Shown here: positions 22,617 to 30,734 of the stretch, piece after piece
Layout: each line of letters opens with the position of its first letter
Position numbering within the stretch: the stretch's first letter is position 1
From: Patulibacter defluvii
GTDB taxonomy: Bacteria > Actinomycetota > Thermoleophilia > Solirubrobacterales > Solirubrobacteraceae
DNA length: 64,000 nt
Assembly (NCBI RefSeq): GCF_034096925.1
Contig: NZ_JAWZSQ010000019.1
Coordinates: 1 to 64,000 of the forward strand
Direction: 5' to 3'
The notes under the pieces: model-generated
Told to the model about the DNA's origin: nothing
The model's database searches: none
Seen by the model: only the letters and a program-made list of their open reading frames with translations
Position numbers and translations under genes: made by a program

Positions 22617-23780
22617 ATGGCCACCGTCGAGAGCACGCTCGAGACCGTCGCCCAGATGCTCGAAGGCGAGCTCGAGCCGATGGTCGACGAGATGACCCAG
22701 CGGATGCGCGACGAGGTCCCCGGCCTGGCCGAGCTGCACGGGCCCGAGTTCGCCGCCTACTGCCGGCGGAGCTGCTTCGCGAACCTGCGGATCGCGATCG
22801 ACGGCGTCCGGGCCGGTTCGGGCACGTCGCCGGCGACGCCGCCCGAGGCGCTGCAGGAGGCGCGGCTCGCGGCCCGCCTGGGCATCGACCTGAGCCCGCT
22901 GTCGCAGACCTACCGGATCGGTCACGCCGTCGCCTGGGAGCGGATCGTCGTCGCGCTGGAGGACCTGCGGCTGTCGCCGGCGGCCCGCCGCGACGCGCTG
23001 CGGCTCGGCAGCGCCTACCTGTTCCGCTACATCGACCGGGTGCTGCTGGCGGTCGGCGAAGCCTACGGCGCGGAGCGGGCCGTCCTCTTCCGCAGCGCCG
23101 AGCAGCGGCGGGCGCGGCTGGTCCACGACGTGCTGGCCGGCGCCGACGACGACGCGGGCGAGCTGGGTTATGACGTCCACGGCGCGCACCTCGGCCTGGT
23201 GGCGTGGGGGACGGCCCCGGAGCTGGCGCTGCAGGAGCTGGGGGAGCGGCTGTCGCGGCGGGTGCTGATCGGGGTCGTCGGCAGCGACGCGGTCTCCGGC
23301 TGGCTCGAGGCGGTGGAGCTGCGGCCGGCCGACTGGACGGCGATCCTCGACCAGCGGCACGGCGACGTGCGGATCGCGGTCGGGCGTCCGGGCCGCGGCA
23401 TCGACGGCTTCCGCCGGACCCACCGCCAGGCCTCGCGCGCGCAGGCGGTGGCGATGCGGACCCGCGCGCCGGTGACGCGCTACGGCGATGTGGTGGTCGA
23501 GAGCCTGGCGCTGACCGACGAGCAGGCCGCCGCGGAGTTCGCCGCCGACGAGCTGGGACCGCTGACGCACGACGACGAGCGCTCGCGGCGGCTGCGCGAG
23601 ACGCTGCGGGCCTATCTGGGCACGTCGTGCAACGCGACGGCGGCCGCGGCGATGCTCGGCGTCAACGACCGGACCGTCGCCTACCGGATCCGCGGCATCG
23701 AGGATCTGCTCGGTCACCCGGTCGCGTCGCGGTCGGTCGAGCTGCAGCTCGCGCTGCGGCTGCAGGACCTCGCCGGGTAG
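22617..23780 (+). CDS. PucR/CdaR-family transcriptional regulator
   Basis: 387 residues. The N-terminal two thirds is an all-helical region followed by a degenerate GGDEF-like segment (DYDVHG... HLGLVAWG, RIAVGRPGRGIDGFRRTHRQA). The C-terminus has the PucR HTH: LRAYLGTSCNATAAAAMLGVNDRTVAYRIRGIEDLLG, with the final helix ELQLALRLQDL. PucR members respond to purines, amino acids or other nitrogen compounds. It is divergent from the HD-hydrolase/amine-oxidase operon with 115 bp between starts, so that operon is the obvious candidate target. Confidence 0.9.
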   Translation: MATVESTLETVAQMLEGELEPMVDEMTQRMRDEVPGLAELHGPEFAAYCRRSCFANLRIAIDGVRAGSGTSPATPPEALQEARLAARLGIDLSPLSQTYRIGHAVAWERIVVALEDLRLSPAARRDALRLGSAYLFRYIDRVLLAVGEAYGAERAVLFRSAEQRRARLVHDVLAGADDDAGELGYDVHGAHLGLVAWGTAPELALQELGERLSRRVLIGVVGSDAVSGWLEAVELRPADWTAILDQRHGDVRIAVGRPGRGIDGFRRTHRQASRAQAVAMRTRAPVTRYGDVVVESLALTDEQAAAEFAADELGPLTHDDERSRRLRETLRAYLGTSCNATAAAAMLGVNDRTVAYRIRGIEDLLGHPVASRSVELQLALRLQDLAG

Positions 23781-23804
23781 GTTTGCCGACCCCGAGGAGG
23801 TGTT

Positions 23805-24983
23805 GTGCGCTCTACCGACGTGGTGATCATCGGCGCAGGGGCCGCCGGCCTGATGTGCGCCCTGACCGCGGCCGGCCGCGGCCGCGAGGTGCTGGTGATC
23901 GAGAGCTCGAACAAGCCGGGCAAGAAGATCCTCATGTCCGGCGGCGGCCGCTGCAACTTCACGAACATGTACGCGGAGCCGGCCAACTACGCCTCGCGGA
24001 ACGAGCACTTCTGCAAGTCGGCGCTGGCCCGCTACACCCCGTGGGACTTCGTCGCGATGGTGGCCCAGCACGGGATCCCGTACCACGAGAAGAAGCTGGG
24101 CCAGCTGTTCTGCGACAACAAGTCGAAGGACATCCTCAACATGCTGCTCGAGGAGGGCCGGCGGGTCGGCGTCGACCTGCGGGTGCGCACGGCCGTCCAG
24201 TGGATCGAGCGGACGGCGGACGGATACCGGCTCGACACGGACATCGGCCCGGTGGCCACCACCTCGCTGGTGATCGCCACCGGCGGCCTCTCGATCCCGA
24301 CGCTCGGCGCGACCGGCTTCGGCTACGACGTCGCCCGCCAGTTCGGCCACGAGGTGCTGCCGACCCGCGCCGGTCTGGTGCCGTTCATCATCACCGACCA
24401 GCTCAAGCCGCTCTGCGTCGAGCTGACGGGCACCTCGGTCGCCGCGGTGGTGCGCTGCAACGGCCAGAGCTTCCCGGAGAACATCCTCTTCACCCACCGT
24501 GGCCTCAGCGGACCGGCGATCCTCCAGATCTCCTCGTTCTGGCAGCTCGGAGACACGGTCGAGATCGACCTGCTGCCCGACCGCGATGCTCGCCAGTGGC
24601 TCGAGGACGAACGGGCCGCGCGCCCCGACCGCGAGCTGCGGACGGTGCTCGGCGAGGTCTTCACCAGGAAGATGGCCGCCCTGCTCGCCGATCGCTGGTT
24701 CGTCTCCAAGCCGATGCGCCAGTACACGCCGGCCGAGCTGCACCAGATCGCCGACCGGCTGGCGGCCTGGCAGGTCGTGCCGGCAGGTACCGAGGGCTAC
24801 CGGACCGCCGAGGTCACCCTGGGCGGTGTCGACACCCGCGAGATCTCGTCCAAGACCATGGAGTCCCTGCGGAGCCCGGGCCTGTACTTCGTCGGCGAGG
24901 TCCTGGACGTCACCGGCCACCTGGGCGGCTTCAACTTCCAGTGGGCCTGGGCGTCCGGCCACGCGGCGGCGCAGGTGGTGTGA
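23805..24983 (+). CDS. NAD(P)/FAD-dependent oxidoreductase, HI0933/BaiN family
   Basis: 392 residues from GTG at 23805, with a good ribosome site (GAGGAGG). The N-terminal FAD site is TDVVIIGAGAAGLMCALTAAG, and NKPGKKILMSGGGRCNFTN is the hallmark of the HI0933 family. Further matches are TRAGLVPF, ILFTHRGLSGPAILQISS and GLYFVGEVLDVTGHLGGFNFQWAWASGHAA at the end. Members may be dehydratases/reductases acting on ring systems (BaiN) or tRNA-related, so the substrate is open. Lower GC at third positions than neighbours (more AAG/GAG/ATC-rich) is mild and inconclusive. Confidence 0.9.
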   Translation: MRSTDVVIIGAGAAGLMCALTAAGRGREVLVIESSNKPGKKILMSGGGRCNFTNMYAEPANYASRNEHFCKSALARYTPWDFVAMVAQHGIPYHEKKLGQLFCDNKSKDILNMLLEEGRRVGVDLRVRTAVQWIERTADGYRLDTDIGPVATTSLVIATGGLSIPTLGATGFGYDVARQFGHEVLPTRAGLVPFIITDQLKPLCVELTGTSVAAVVRCNGQSFPENILFTHRGLSGPAILQISSFWQLGDTVEIDLLPDRDARQWLEDERAARPDRELRTVLGEVFTRKMAALLADRWFVSKPMRQYTPAELHQIADRLAAWQVVPAGTEGYRTAEVTLGGVDTREISSKTMESLRSPGLYFVGEVLDVTGHLGGFNFQWAWASGHAAAQVV

Positions 24984-25160
24984 GGGGGCGGGCTCGCCGT
25001 GCCGCCATCAAGAGACATCAATATATGCAATAGTCGTTCTGGGTCGGGGGACCAAGAGCGTGTGACGGGAGCGCCTGCTCCTCGTAGCACGACCAAAGGG
25101 CCCTGATGGCGCGCCGGCGTCAGCGGGAGCGTGCCGGAAGACCTGGAGAAGGAGAGCGTC
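24984..25160. other. AT-richer gene-free interval, left edge of the protease block
   Basis: The stretch around 25013-25034 (AAGAGACATCAATATATGC) is conspicuously AT-rich for this genome. No ORF is supported here. It marks a compositional break between the BaiN-like gene and the lipoprotein/protease genes that follow. Confidence 0.4.
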
Positions 25161-25928
25161 GTGACTACTCGACTGCGGGGCGCCGCGACGGCCATCGCGG
25201 CTGCGGTGTTGGTGAGCGCCGCGGCTGGGTGTGGCGCGGAGAGGCCCGCCGCGTCGGCCCCGCCCACGACCGCCGTGTCGTTGGCGCCGCGGATCCCGGT
25301 GGGGGCGACGATCAGGATCGTCGGTCCGGACGGGAGTGGCCTGGCGGTCTGGCACCCCAAGACGCTCGCTGACGCGGTGGCGGGAAGCGATGCCGTGGCG
25401 GTGGCGACGGTCCGTAGCGTGCGCGACGGTGCTCGCATCGAGGGCCTGCCGAGCCAGCCCGGGGGCGATGCACCGCCGGCGTTGCCGGCGGTCGCGGTGA
25501 CGCTCGACGTCGAGCGGACGATCACCCGCGGGGGCTGGGCACGCGACCTGCCCGCGGCGCCGACGCTCTACGTCCTCGAACCCGAGGACGGCGCGCCGCT
25601 CGGGCTCGAGACCGGGGGCCGATACGTGTTCTTCCTCGCCGAGCGCGACCAGGTCGTCGACGGCGACGATCGGGCCTACAACACGGCCTGGGCCGGTGGC
25701 TACACCGAGGTCGACGGCGACCGCCTCGAGGGGCCTGCCGGGGGCCGTCCCGGGACCGCGGTCCTCCCGTCGGGCTCGATCGACGACCTCGCGTCGACCG
25801 CGAAGCAGATCGATGCCGATCGCAAGCTCGCCACCGCACCGGTGACGGCGTCTCCGAACCCGTTGCTCGCCACTCGAGCGGCGGCGCGCGAGCGCTTCAA
25901 CTTCGACCCGAAGGACCCCAGCCGATGA
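25161..25928 (+). CDS. Putative lipoprotein
   Basis: 255 residues from GTG at 25161, preceded by GGAGAAGGAG. A short signal segment (TAIAAAVLVSAAAGC) ends in an A-A-G-C lipobox with Cys24. This is weaker than the L-x-G/A-C consensus, but the following Gly-Ala-Glu context is normal. The mature part includes ADAVAGSDAVAVATV, VTLDVERTITRG, TLYVLEPEDGAPLGLETGGRYVFFLAERD, a beta-rich fold seen in surface proteins with an unknown role. It is coupled by an ATGA overlap to the protease gene, so it may assist, anchor or inhibit that enzyme. Confidence 0.72.
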   Translation: MTTRLRGAATAIAAAVLVSAAAGCGAERPAASAPPTTAVSLAPRIPVGATIRIVGPDGSGLAVWHPKTLADAVAGSDAVAVATVRSVRDGARIEGLPSQPGGDAPPALPAVAVTLDVERTITRGGWARDLPAAPTLYVLEPEDGAPLGLETGGRYVFFLAERDQVVDGDDRAYNTAWAGGYTEVDGDRLEGPAGGRPGTAVLPSGSIDDLASTAKQIDADRKLATAPVTASPNPLLATRAAARERFNFDPKDPSR

Positions 25929-26500
25929 CCTATCCGCGCGGCGCCCTGACCCGGCGGATCCTCCTCGGCCTCTCGATCGTCGTCGGGCTCCAGGTCGCCG
26001 CGCAGCCCGCGGCGCAGGGCCACATCGCCTACAACACGCCAGACGACTGCTGCACCCGTTTCCAGCATCAAGACCACGACCGCGACATCGCGCTCTGGAA
26101 CCAGATCGGCAACAGCGCGTGGTGGAACGGCGCCCGCCGCGCACAGCTCCATCTGCACGAGATCTACGACGGGTCGCTGCGCTTCCCGACCGCCGGATCG
26201 TCGAGCAGCGCCGACGTGGTCCTCGTCGACGCCTACTACACCGAGGCGTTCGTCGGCCGCGCCTACAACTGGCGCTACCACGGTGGACAGGGCCGGATGC
26301 AGATGAACACCCGGTTCGCCATGACCGAGAATCAGGCCAAAGGCACGGCGTGCCACGAGCTCAGCCATTTCACCGGCCTCGCGCACAGCAACAACGCCAC
26401 GGATTGCATGCTCGACAACCTCGAGCTGATGGCCAGCTCGAACCTCGCGATCTCGCACCGCGACCAGAACCGCGCCGAATGGAACGCCTCCGGCCACTAG
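25925..26500 (+). CDS. Secreted metzincin-like zinc protease
   Basis: 191 residues with an N-terminal signal segment (RRILLGLSIVVGLQVAAQPAAQ). The catalytic motif is HELSHFTGLAH (His144, Glu145, His148, His154), matching HExxHxxGxxH, and C-M at 161-162 lies where a Met-turn would be expected. Cysteines at DDCC, TACHEL and DCM may form disulfides. The short length and the motif suggest a small secreted protease like snapalysin or matrixins. It is expressed with the upstream lipoprotein (4-bp overlap). Its substrate is unknown. Confidence 0.8.
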   Translation: MTYPRGALTRRILLGLSIVVGLQVAAQPAAQGHIAYNTPDDCCTRFQHQDHDRDIALWNQIGNSAWWNGARRAQLHLHEIYDGSLRFPTAGSSSSADVVLVDAYYTEAFVGRAYNWRYHGGQGRMQMNTRFAMTENQAKGTACHELSHFTGLAHSNNATDCMLDNLELMASSNLAISHRDQNRAEWNASGH

Positions 26501-26722
26501 CGCGCCGAAGCAACGCCAGCAGATCGCAACCACCGCGGTGCGGCACGGCAGGCGAGAACCGATCGGCAGGCCCGTCCCTCACTGCTTGGTTTCCATAATA
26601 TTGATTATCGAGCGCAGAGAACGTCCGTGATGACGAGGACCGCCCGCGATCCTTTCGGCTCGTCGAGACGCGTCGGCGATGATGAGAGAACCAGTCTGCG
26701 TCGTGCGGCGATATACGGGGTG
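26501..26722. promoter_or_regulatory. Promoter region of the sigma-factor operon with an AT-rich dyad
   Basis: The interval holds ATAAT-ATTG-ATTAT (26595-26608), an unusual AT-rich inverted repeat in a GC-rich genome, about 115 bp upstream of the chosen ATG at 26723. The region downstream to 26722 shows no convincing second gene. A -10/-35 pair could not be fixed by eye. Confidence 0.35.
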
Positions 26723-27259
26723 ATGGGCATCGCGCCGGCAACGCAGCGACGAGCGACCGGGGTTCTCACGCTGACCTTTGACGAGATCTACGAGCAGCAC
26801 GGCAGGCGGATCGCGCGCTACGTGCACCGACGCTTGGGTCCTGACGGCGGCGAGGAAGCGACGGCCGAGGTTTTCGCGAGGGCGTATGCGGCGTTCGACC
26901 GCTACGAGCCGCGGGGTGCGTCGCCGTTGCCGTGGCTGTTCGGTATCGCGGCGAACGTCGTCGCCGATCAGCGCCGTCGCGAGCGGCGCCGCCTCGCAGC
27001 GCTCGAGCGGCTCGCGAGCCGGGAGCCGCGGCGCGTCGAGGGCCAGCACGACACCACGGTGGACGCCGACCTCGTGCGGGCGTTGCGGCGGCTGCGCGCC
27101 GGCGAGCGGGAGGCGCTGCTGCTGTTGGCGTGGGGTGAGTTGTCCTACGACGAGATCGCGGTGGCGCTCGGGGTGCCCGTCGAGACCATCAAGTCGCGGA
27201 TCGCGCGCGCCCGCCGCGAGATCGCGCCGAGCGTTCGACCGGGGAAGGACGGAGCATGA
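26723..27259 (+). CDS. ECF-type RNA polymerase sigma factor
   Basis: 178 residues from ATG at 26723 (an upstream in-frame ATG at 26627 would add 32 residues of poor quality). Region 2 is TFDEIYEQHGRRIARYVHRRLGPDG then ATAEVFARAYAAFDRY and LPWLFGIAANVVADQRRRERR; region 4 is LRAGEREALLLLAWGELSYDEIAVALGVPVETIKSRIARARREI. These fit the sigma-70 ECF group. It overlaps the next gene by ATGA, the normal arrangement of ECF sigma and anti-sigma pairs. Target promoters likely include the protease genes around it (inference). Confidence 0.92.
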   Translation: MGIAPATQRRATGVLTLTFDEIYEQHGRRIARYVHRRLGPDGGEEATAEVFARAYAAFDRYEPRGASPLPWLFGIAANVVADQRRRERRRLAALERLASREPRRVEGQHDTTVDADLVRALRRLRAGEREALLLLAWGELSYDEIAVALGVPVETIKSRIARARREIAPSVRPGKDGA

Positions 27260-28020
27260 TGAGCAGCGACGACCAGGATCTCGACGCGCTGCGTCGACTC
27301 GGCACGCTTGCCGATGCCGACGCGCCTGCGGCCGCGCCCCCGGCGTGGCGCCCGCACGCGCCCTCTCCTTCGTTGGCGAAGCGGAAGGGTCCGCGTCGGC
27401 GGCGGGCGCTCGCGCTGGTGGCCGCGTCCGCGGCGGTGCTCGGGGGTGGAATCGCGACCGCGTCGATCCTGGGCGGCGACGGGCCGGCGCGGGAGGAGAT
27501 CGAGTCGTTCGCCCGCGATGCTCGGATCTCCGAATCGGCCGCGCGATCCTCGCTCATCGCTCAGGGACGCGCGCCCGACCTCGCGAGTGCTGCTCGGCGT
27601 GCGGCCCCGGACGCGTTCGGAGGGCTCTGGATCGAGAGGACGAGGATCAAGGTCGGGCTCACTGCTCGCGCGTCCGCCCCCGCGCGCACGACGATCAGGC
27701 AGGACGCGGAGCGCCTCGGGATCGCCGCGTTCGTGGATGTTGTCGAGGTCGAGCGGTCCGAGCGTCAGCTGCTCGCGATCCAACGCGAGCTGGAACGAGG
27801 CGCAGCGGCGGTCAACCGCGACGCGGAGACGACGATCGACATCGAGCCGGACGTGCGGCGAAGCGTCGTGACGGTCGCTCTGCCGTCGGCGCCGCTGCGG
27901 GCCACGCCGGCGCAGGTCGCGTTCGTCGAGCGCGTGCGCGAGCAGCACGGCACGACGATTCGCGTGGTCGCGAAGACCAGCCAGCTGCACCGCGACGTCG
28001 CGGTGCCGGCCCGGAAATGA
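27256..28020 (+). CDS. Membrane protein with extracytoplasmic S1-protease prodomain; candidate anti-sigma factor
   Basis: 254 residues: a 46-residue cytoplasmic N-terminus (DDQDLDALRRLGTLAD...), one membrane helix (about 51-73, preceded by RKGPRRRR), then an outer domain. That domain aligns along its length with residues 43-215 of the adjacent S1 protease. Shared segments are EI-E/D-S-F/Y near its start, FGGLWIE against YGGIYVD, AVNRDAETTIDIEPDV against AVNRSAPVTVDVEPDV, and RATPAQVAFVERVREQHG against NATPEQRAFADDATERYG. No protease domain follows. Coupling to an ECF sigma gene suggests an anti-sigma role with the prodomain as sensor; this is inference. Confidence 0.75.
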   Translation: MMSSDDQDLDALRRLGTLADADAPAAAPPAWRPHAPSPSLAKRKGPRRRRALALVAASAAVLGGGIATASILGGDGPAREEIESFARDARISESAARSSLIAQGRAPDLASAARRAAPDAFGGLWIERTRIKVGLTARASAPARTTIRQDAERLGIAAFVDVVEVERSERQLLAIQRELERGAAAVNRDAETTIDIEPDVRRSVVTVALPSAPLRATPAQVAFVERVREQHGTTIRVVAKTSQLHRDVAVPARK

Positions 28021-28043
28021 CACTGGGCCGGCGCCGAACGCCG

Positions 28044-29285
28044 TTAGGTCAGCGGCGCGACGTTCAACAGCGGGTCGAACGCCGGCGACGCGAGGTAAAC
28101 CGAGTCGCAGGCGTGGTAGAACCCGACATTGCTGCCAAAAGCGGTGTTGTCCGCGAAGACCGCGCCGCCGCTGTCCCCGTTCACGTTGCAGTAGCTCGCG
28201 CGGTACGTGGACGGGGTTCCGTCGCGGGTGGCGTAGTGGCCGGTGACGGTGCCGCAGTTGGAGTCGGTGAACCCGGCGGTCATGCACACGCGCATGCCGA
28301 CGGAGCTGAACCCGTTGGCCGAGATTCGGTAAGTCTGGTTGGACTGGATCCGGATGTAGGGGCCTGGGCTCCAGCCCGCGACGTTGTTGATCTTCAGGAT
28401 CGCGACGTCGTTGGCCCAGTTGTGCGGCGCGCCGACGTCGTGGCTGCTGCCGTCAGCGAAATGCGTGCTCCACGTGCCCGTGAACCCGCTGCTGTAGATG
28501 CAATGGCCGGCGGTCGAGAGGTAGCGCTTGTTGTCCGACAGGCTGCGGACCACGAACCCGCTGCTGCACCTGCCCGCGCCGGCGTAGATGAGCCGGATTC
28601 CGCCCCGCAGCGGCGGATCGCACCACGCGCCGCTGCTGCACCCGGTGCGCTGCAACGCGGCAGTCTTGGGGGCGCGGATGATCGCGAGTCCGTAACGCTC
28701 CGTCGCGTCGTCAGCGAACGCTCGTTGTTCCGGCGTCGCGTTCACCGGAACGAGCAGGCGCAGGCGACCGGTCTTGACGTCAGGCTCAACGTCGACGGTC
28801 ACCGGCGCACTGCGGTTGACCGCCTTCAGATCTTCATCGATCCGCTGCTGCAGCGCTTCGCGAGAACGCTCCGCCGTTGATCCCTCCACGACCGCGCCCG
28901 GCCGGCGGAGGTTCGCGTCCGCGAACGCCTCCCCCGCGGCGTCCTGCGCGGCGCGCTTCGCCGAGGCCGTGTCTCCGGGCGCGGTGACGATCGTGATCCG
29001 GTCGTCGGCGTCGTTGTCGACGTAGATGCCGCCGTAGCGGTCGCCGAGCCGCTGCTTCGCGGCCGCCGTGAGTGCCGGAAGCTTGCGCTGGTCCTCCAGG
29101 CGCAAGCGGGCCTCCTCCGGCGTGATGTTCGCCTGCTTGACGTACGAGTCGATCTCGAACGGCGCGATAGTCGTGATCGGCTCGGGCTCCTGCGCGTCGG
29201 CCGACGTGACCGCGGGTCCGGCCGCCAGCGCCACCGCTGTCATCCCGAGCGTCGCCCGCCGCGTCACCGAGTGAAACGGTCCCAT
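28044..29285 (-). CDS. Secreted S1 serine protease, alpha-lytic/streptogrisin type, with N-terminal prodomain
   Basis: 413 residues from ATG at 29285, preceded by GAGGAAG. Signal peptide (MGPFHSVTRRATLGMTAVALAAG...), then a prodomain (about 40-215) and the chymotrypsin-fold domain from about 216. Catalytic residues are His261 (YLSTAGHC), Asp293 (ANDVAILKI) and Ser372 (NVNGDSGGAVF), and cysteines pair around them. The prodomain probably serves as folding catalyst and inhibitor, as for alpha-lytic protease. The adjacent convergent gene encodes a membrane protein with a homologous prodomain. The two genes are 23 bp apart at their 3' ends. Confidence 0.92.
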   Translation of the reverse strand: MGPFHSVTRRATLGMTAVALAAGPAVTSADAQEPEPITTIAPFEIDSYVKQANITPEEARLRLEDQRKLPALTAAAKQRLGDRYGGIYVDNDADDRITIVTAPGDTASAKRAAQDAAGEAFADANLRRPGAVVEGSTAERSREALQQRIDEDLKAVNRSAPVTVDVEPDVKTGRLRLLVPVNATPEQRAFADDATERYGLAIIRAPKTAALQRTGCSSGAWCDPPLRGGIRLIYAGAGRCSSGFVVRSLSDNKRYLSTAGHCIYSSGFTGTWSTHFADGSSHDVGAPHNWANDVAILKINNVAGWSPGPYIRIQSNQTYRISANGFSSVGMRVCMTAGFTDSNCGTVTGHYATRDGTPSTYRASYCNVNGDSGGAVFADNTAFGSNVGFYHACDSVYLASPAFDPLLNVAPLT

Positions 29286-29522
29286 GGACTTCCTCTTGAT
29301 CGTGGTGCGATTCGGGGTCGCCGCTGACCCGGCAGCGGCCCCGACGCCCCGCAGCATACCCAAAATAAACTGCGACGTTTGCAATTGTGGAGTCGCCGCG
29401 ACGTCGTTCGATGCGCGCCTGCACGATGGGCACCTGACCGCAGGCACCGTCAGGCTCACCCCCTCGATCATCCGTTTGGTGGATAGCCGTTGGCGTTTCT
29501 GTCGCCTAGGGTCGGGCGTCCG
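29286..29522. promoter_or_regulatory. Divergent upstream region of the S1 protease gene
   Basis: Gene-free interval with an AT-rich patch (CAAAATAAACTGCG at 29361-29374) rare for this genome. On the minus strand TATGCT (29358-29353) could be a -10 box. The TTGCAA at 29379-29384 is a possible -35 but would be 20 bp away, longer than usual, so the promoter is uncertain. Confidence 0.3.
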
Positions 29523-29768
29523 ATGTCCACCGACGGCAGCAGTTCACGACCGGCGACCCGGGACGTCGCCTCCGACGCTCGGCGCTACGGGCTTCCCGTC
29601 GAGGTCGTCCGGGCGTTCGCCGAGACCGGCGCCGGGACGACGATCGCGGCCAACGACGTCGTCCACGCGCGGTCGCGATCGGCTCCGGGCCGGCTCGCGA
29701 CGCTGCGGGCGCTGCGACGCGACCTCGTGGCCACCCGCCAGCTCGTGCGGCTGCTGCCGACGCGGTGA
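29523..29768 (+). CDS. Small hypothetical protein
   Basis: 81 residues from ATG at 29523. The sequence (SDARRYGLPVEVVRAFAETGAGTTIAANDVVHARSRSAPGRLATLRALRRDLVATRQLVRLLP) is helix-rich and basic at the C-terminus, with no signal peptide or cysteine, and no family was recognised. The next small gene begins 13 bp after its stop, so both are probably translated together. Codon usage is like the neighbours, supporting it as coding, but evidence is modest. Confidence 0.5.
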   Translation: MSTDGSSSRPATRDVASDARRYGLPVEVVRAFAETGAGTTIAANDVVHARSRSAPGRLATLRALRRDLVATRQLVRLLPTR

Positions 29769-29781
29769 CGGGTGACCGACG

Positions 29782-30039
29782 GTGCACGAGCAACGATCAG
29801 ACGGCGGCGAGTTCACGCTGCTGCTCACGATCGTCGCCTGCGCGCTGGCGGCCGGCGTCGCCTTGCTGGTGACGCTCGTCGGACTGGCCGCGTGGGCCGC
29901 GCAGGCCACCGGACCGCAGCTGGCCCTGACCGCGGCGCTGCTCGCGACGACGCTCGAAAGCGCCGCCCTCGTCCTGACCCTGGCGCTCGCCGTCACCACT
30001 CGCGAGCCACGCCGCGGGCGCCGTCCGGCCGCCGACTGA
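29782..30039 (+). CDS. Small two-helix membrane protein
   Basis: 85 residues from GTG at 29782. Two hydrophobic segments are seen, FTLLLTIVACALAAGVALLVTLVGLAAWAA and LALTAALLATTLESAALVLTLALAV, separated by a short loop with QATGPQ, and the tail is Arg-rich (REPRRGRRPAAD), implying a cytoplasmic C-terminus. No family was recognised. It follows the small gene at 29523 and precedes the alkylation-repair island, from which it reads independently. Confidence 0.55.
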   Translation: MHEQRSDGGEFTLLLTIVACALAAGVALLVTLVGLAAWAAQATGPQLALTAALLATTLESAALVLTLALAVTTREPRRGRRPAAD

Positions 30040-30047
30040 CGACCCCG

Positions 30048-30734
30048 CTACCCCGAACCCTCCTGCCGCCGCACGATCTCGGCGATCCAGACCGGCGCGT
30101 ACGGCGAGGTGCAGCCCGGCGGCGTCGGGTAGTCCTCGAGCACCCGCAGCCGCTCGCCGATCGCGATCGCCCGCGCCCGCTGCTCCGGGTGCGAGATGCC
30201 GATCTGGGCCAGGCAGTGGTTCATCGCCCACTGCAGCCGGTCCGGCGCCGCCTGCATCTCGGCCCCGATCTGGTCCAGCAGCCCGGGCAGATCGAGCCCC
30301 TCCGCCCGTCCGCGCGCCACCCGCTCGGTCGTCAGCGCCCAGCCGGCGCTGGCGACCACCGGATCGGCGTCGTCGAACCAGCGCTGCCGCAGCTCCTCCG
30401 CGTGCGGGCCCTTCTTGACCACGTTGCTCAGCAGCCAGTCGTGGACCTTGGGGATCCGCGCCTCGCGCAGCATCGCGTCCAGCTCGTCGGCGGCGAACGC
30501 CTTCGGGCGGCAGATCAGGATCGCCACCAGCCGCGCCGCGCTGTCGCCGGTCCGCCACAGATCCCGCGCCAGGTCGTGCTGGGTCTTCAGGCGCTTGGCC
30601 AGCGCCCGCAGCTTGGTCAGGTTGACGCCGTGGTCGTCGCCGTGGCGCTCGTTGACCTGGCGGATCCGCGGGTCCTCGAGCGCGGCCAGCTCGGCCCGCA
30701 CCTCGCCCACCGTCGTCGTCCCGGTCGTCGTCAC
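30048..30734 (-). CDS. DNA alkylation repair protein, AlkD-like HEAT-repeat fold
   Basis: 228 residues. AlkD-family features are the helical repeat pattern throughout, KTQHDLARDLWRTGDSAARLVAILICRP near residue 50-77, KVHDWLLSNVVKKGPHAEEL, and WFDDADPVVASAGWALTTERV. AlkD proteins excise bulky alkyl-purines without base flipping. The catalytic residues of AlkD (Trp/Asp/Arg) could not all be confirmed by eye. It is divergent from the 2OG oxygenase-ogt-alkB operon across 87 bp, which supports a role in alkyl-DNA damage. A related non-DNA role cannot be excluded. Confidence 0.75.
   Translation of the reverse strand: MTTTGTTTVGEVRAELAALEDPRIRQVNERHGDDHGVNLTKLRALAKRLKTQHDLARDLWRTGDSAARLVAILICRPKAFAADELDAMLREARIPKVHDWLLSNVVKKGPHAEELRQRWFDDADPVVASAGWALTTERVARGRAEGLDLPGLLDQIGAEMQAAPDRLQWAMNHCLAQIGISHPEQRARAIAIGERLRVLEDYPTPPGCTSPYAPVWIAEIVRRQEGSG

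Noticed and set aside
21753..24962. Long minus-strand open frame extending upstream of the amine oxidase
   Set aside because: Its extension crosses the HD hydrolase, PucR and BaiN-like genes with no protein-like features; the amine oxidase ATG at 21752 is a better start.
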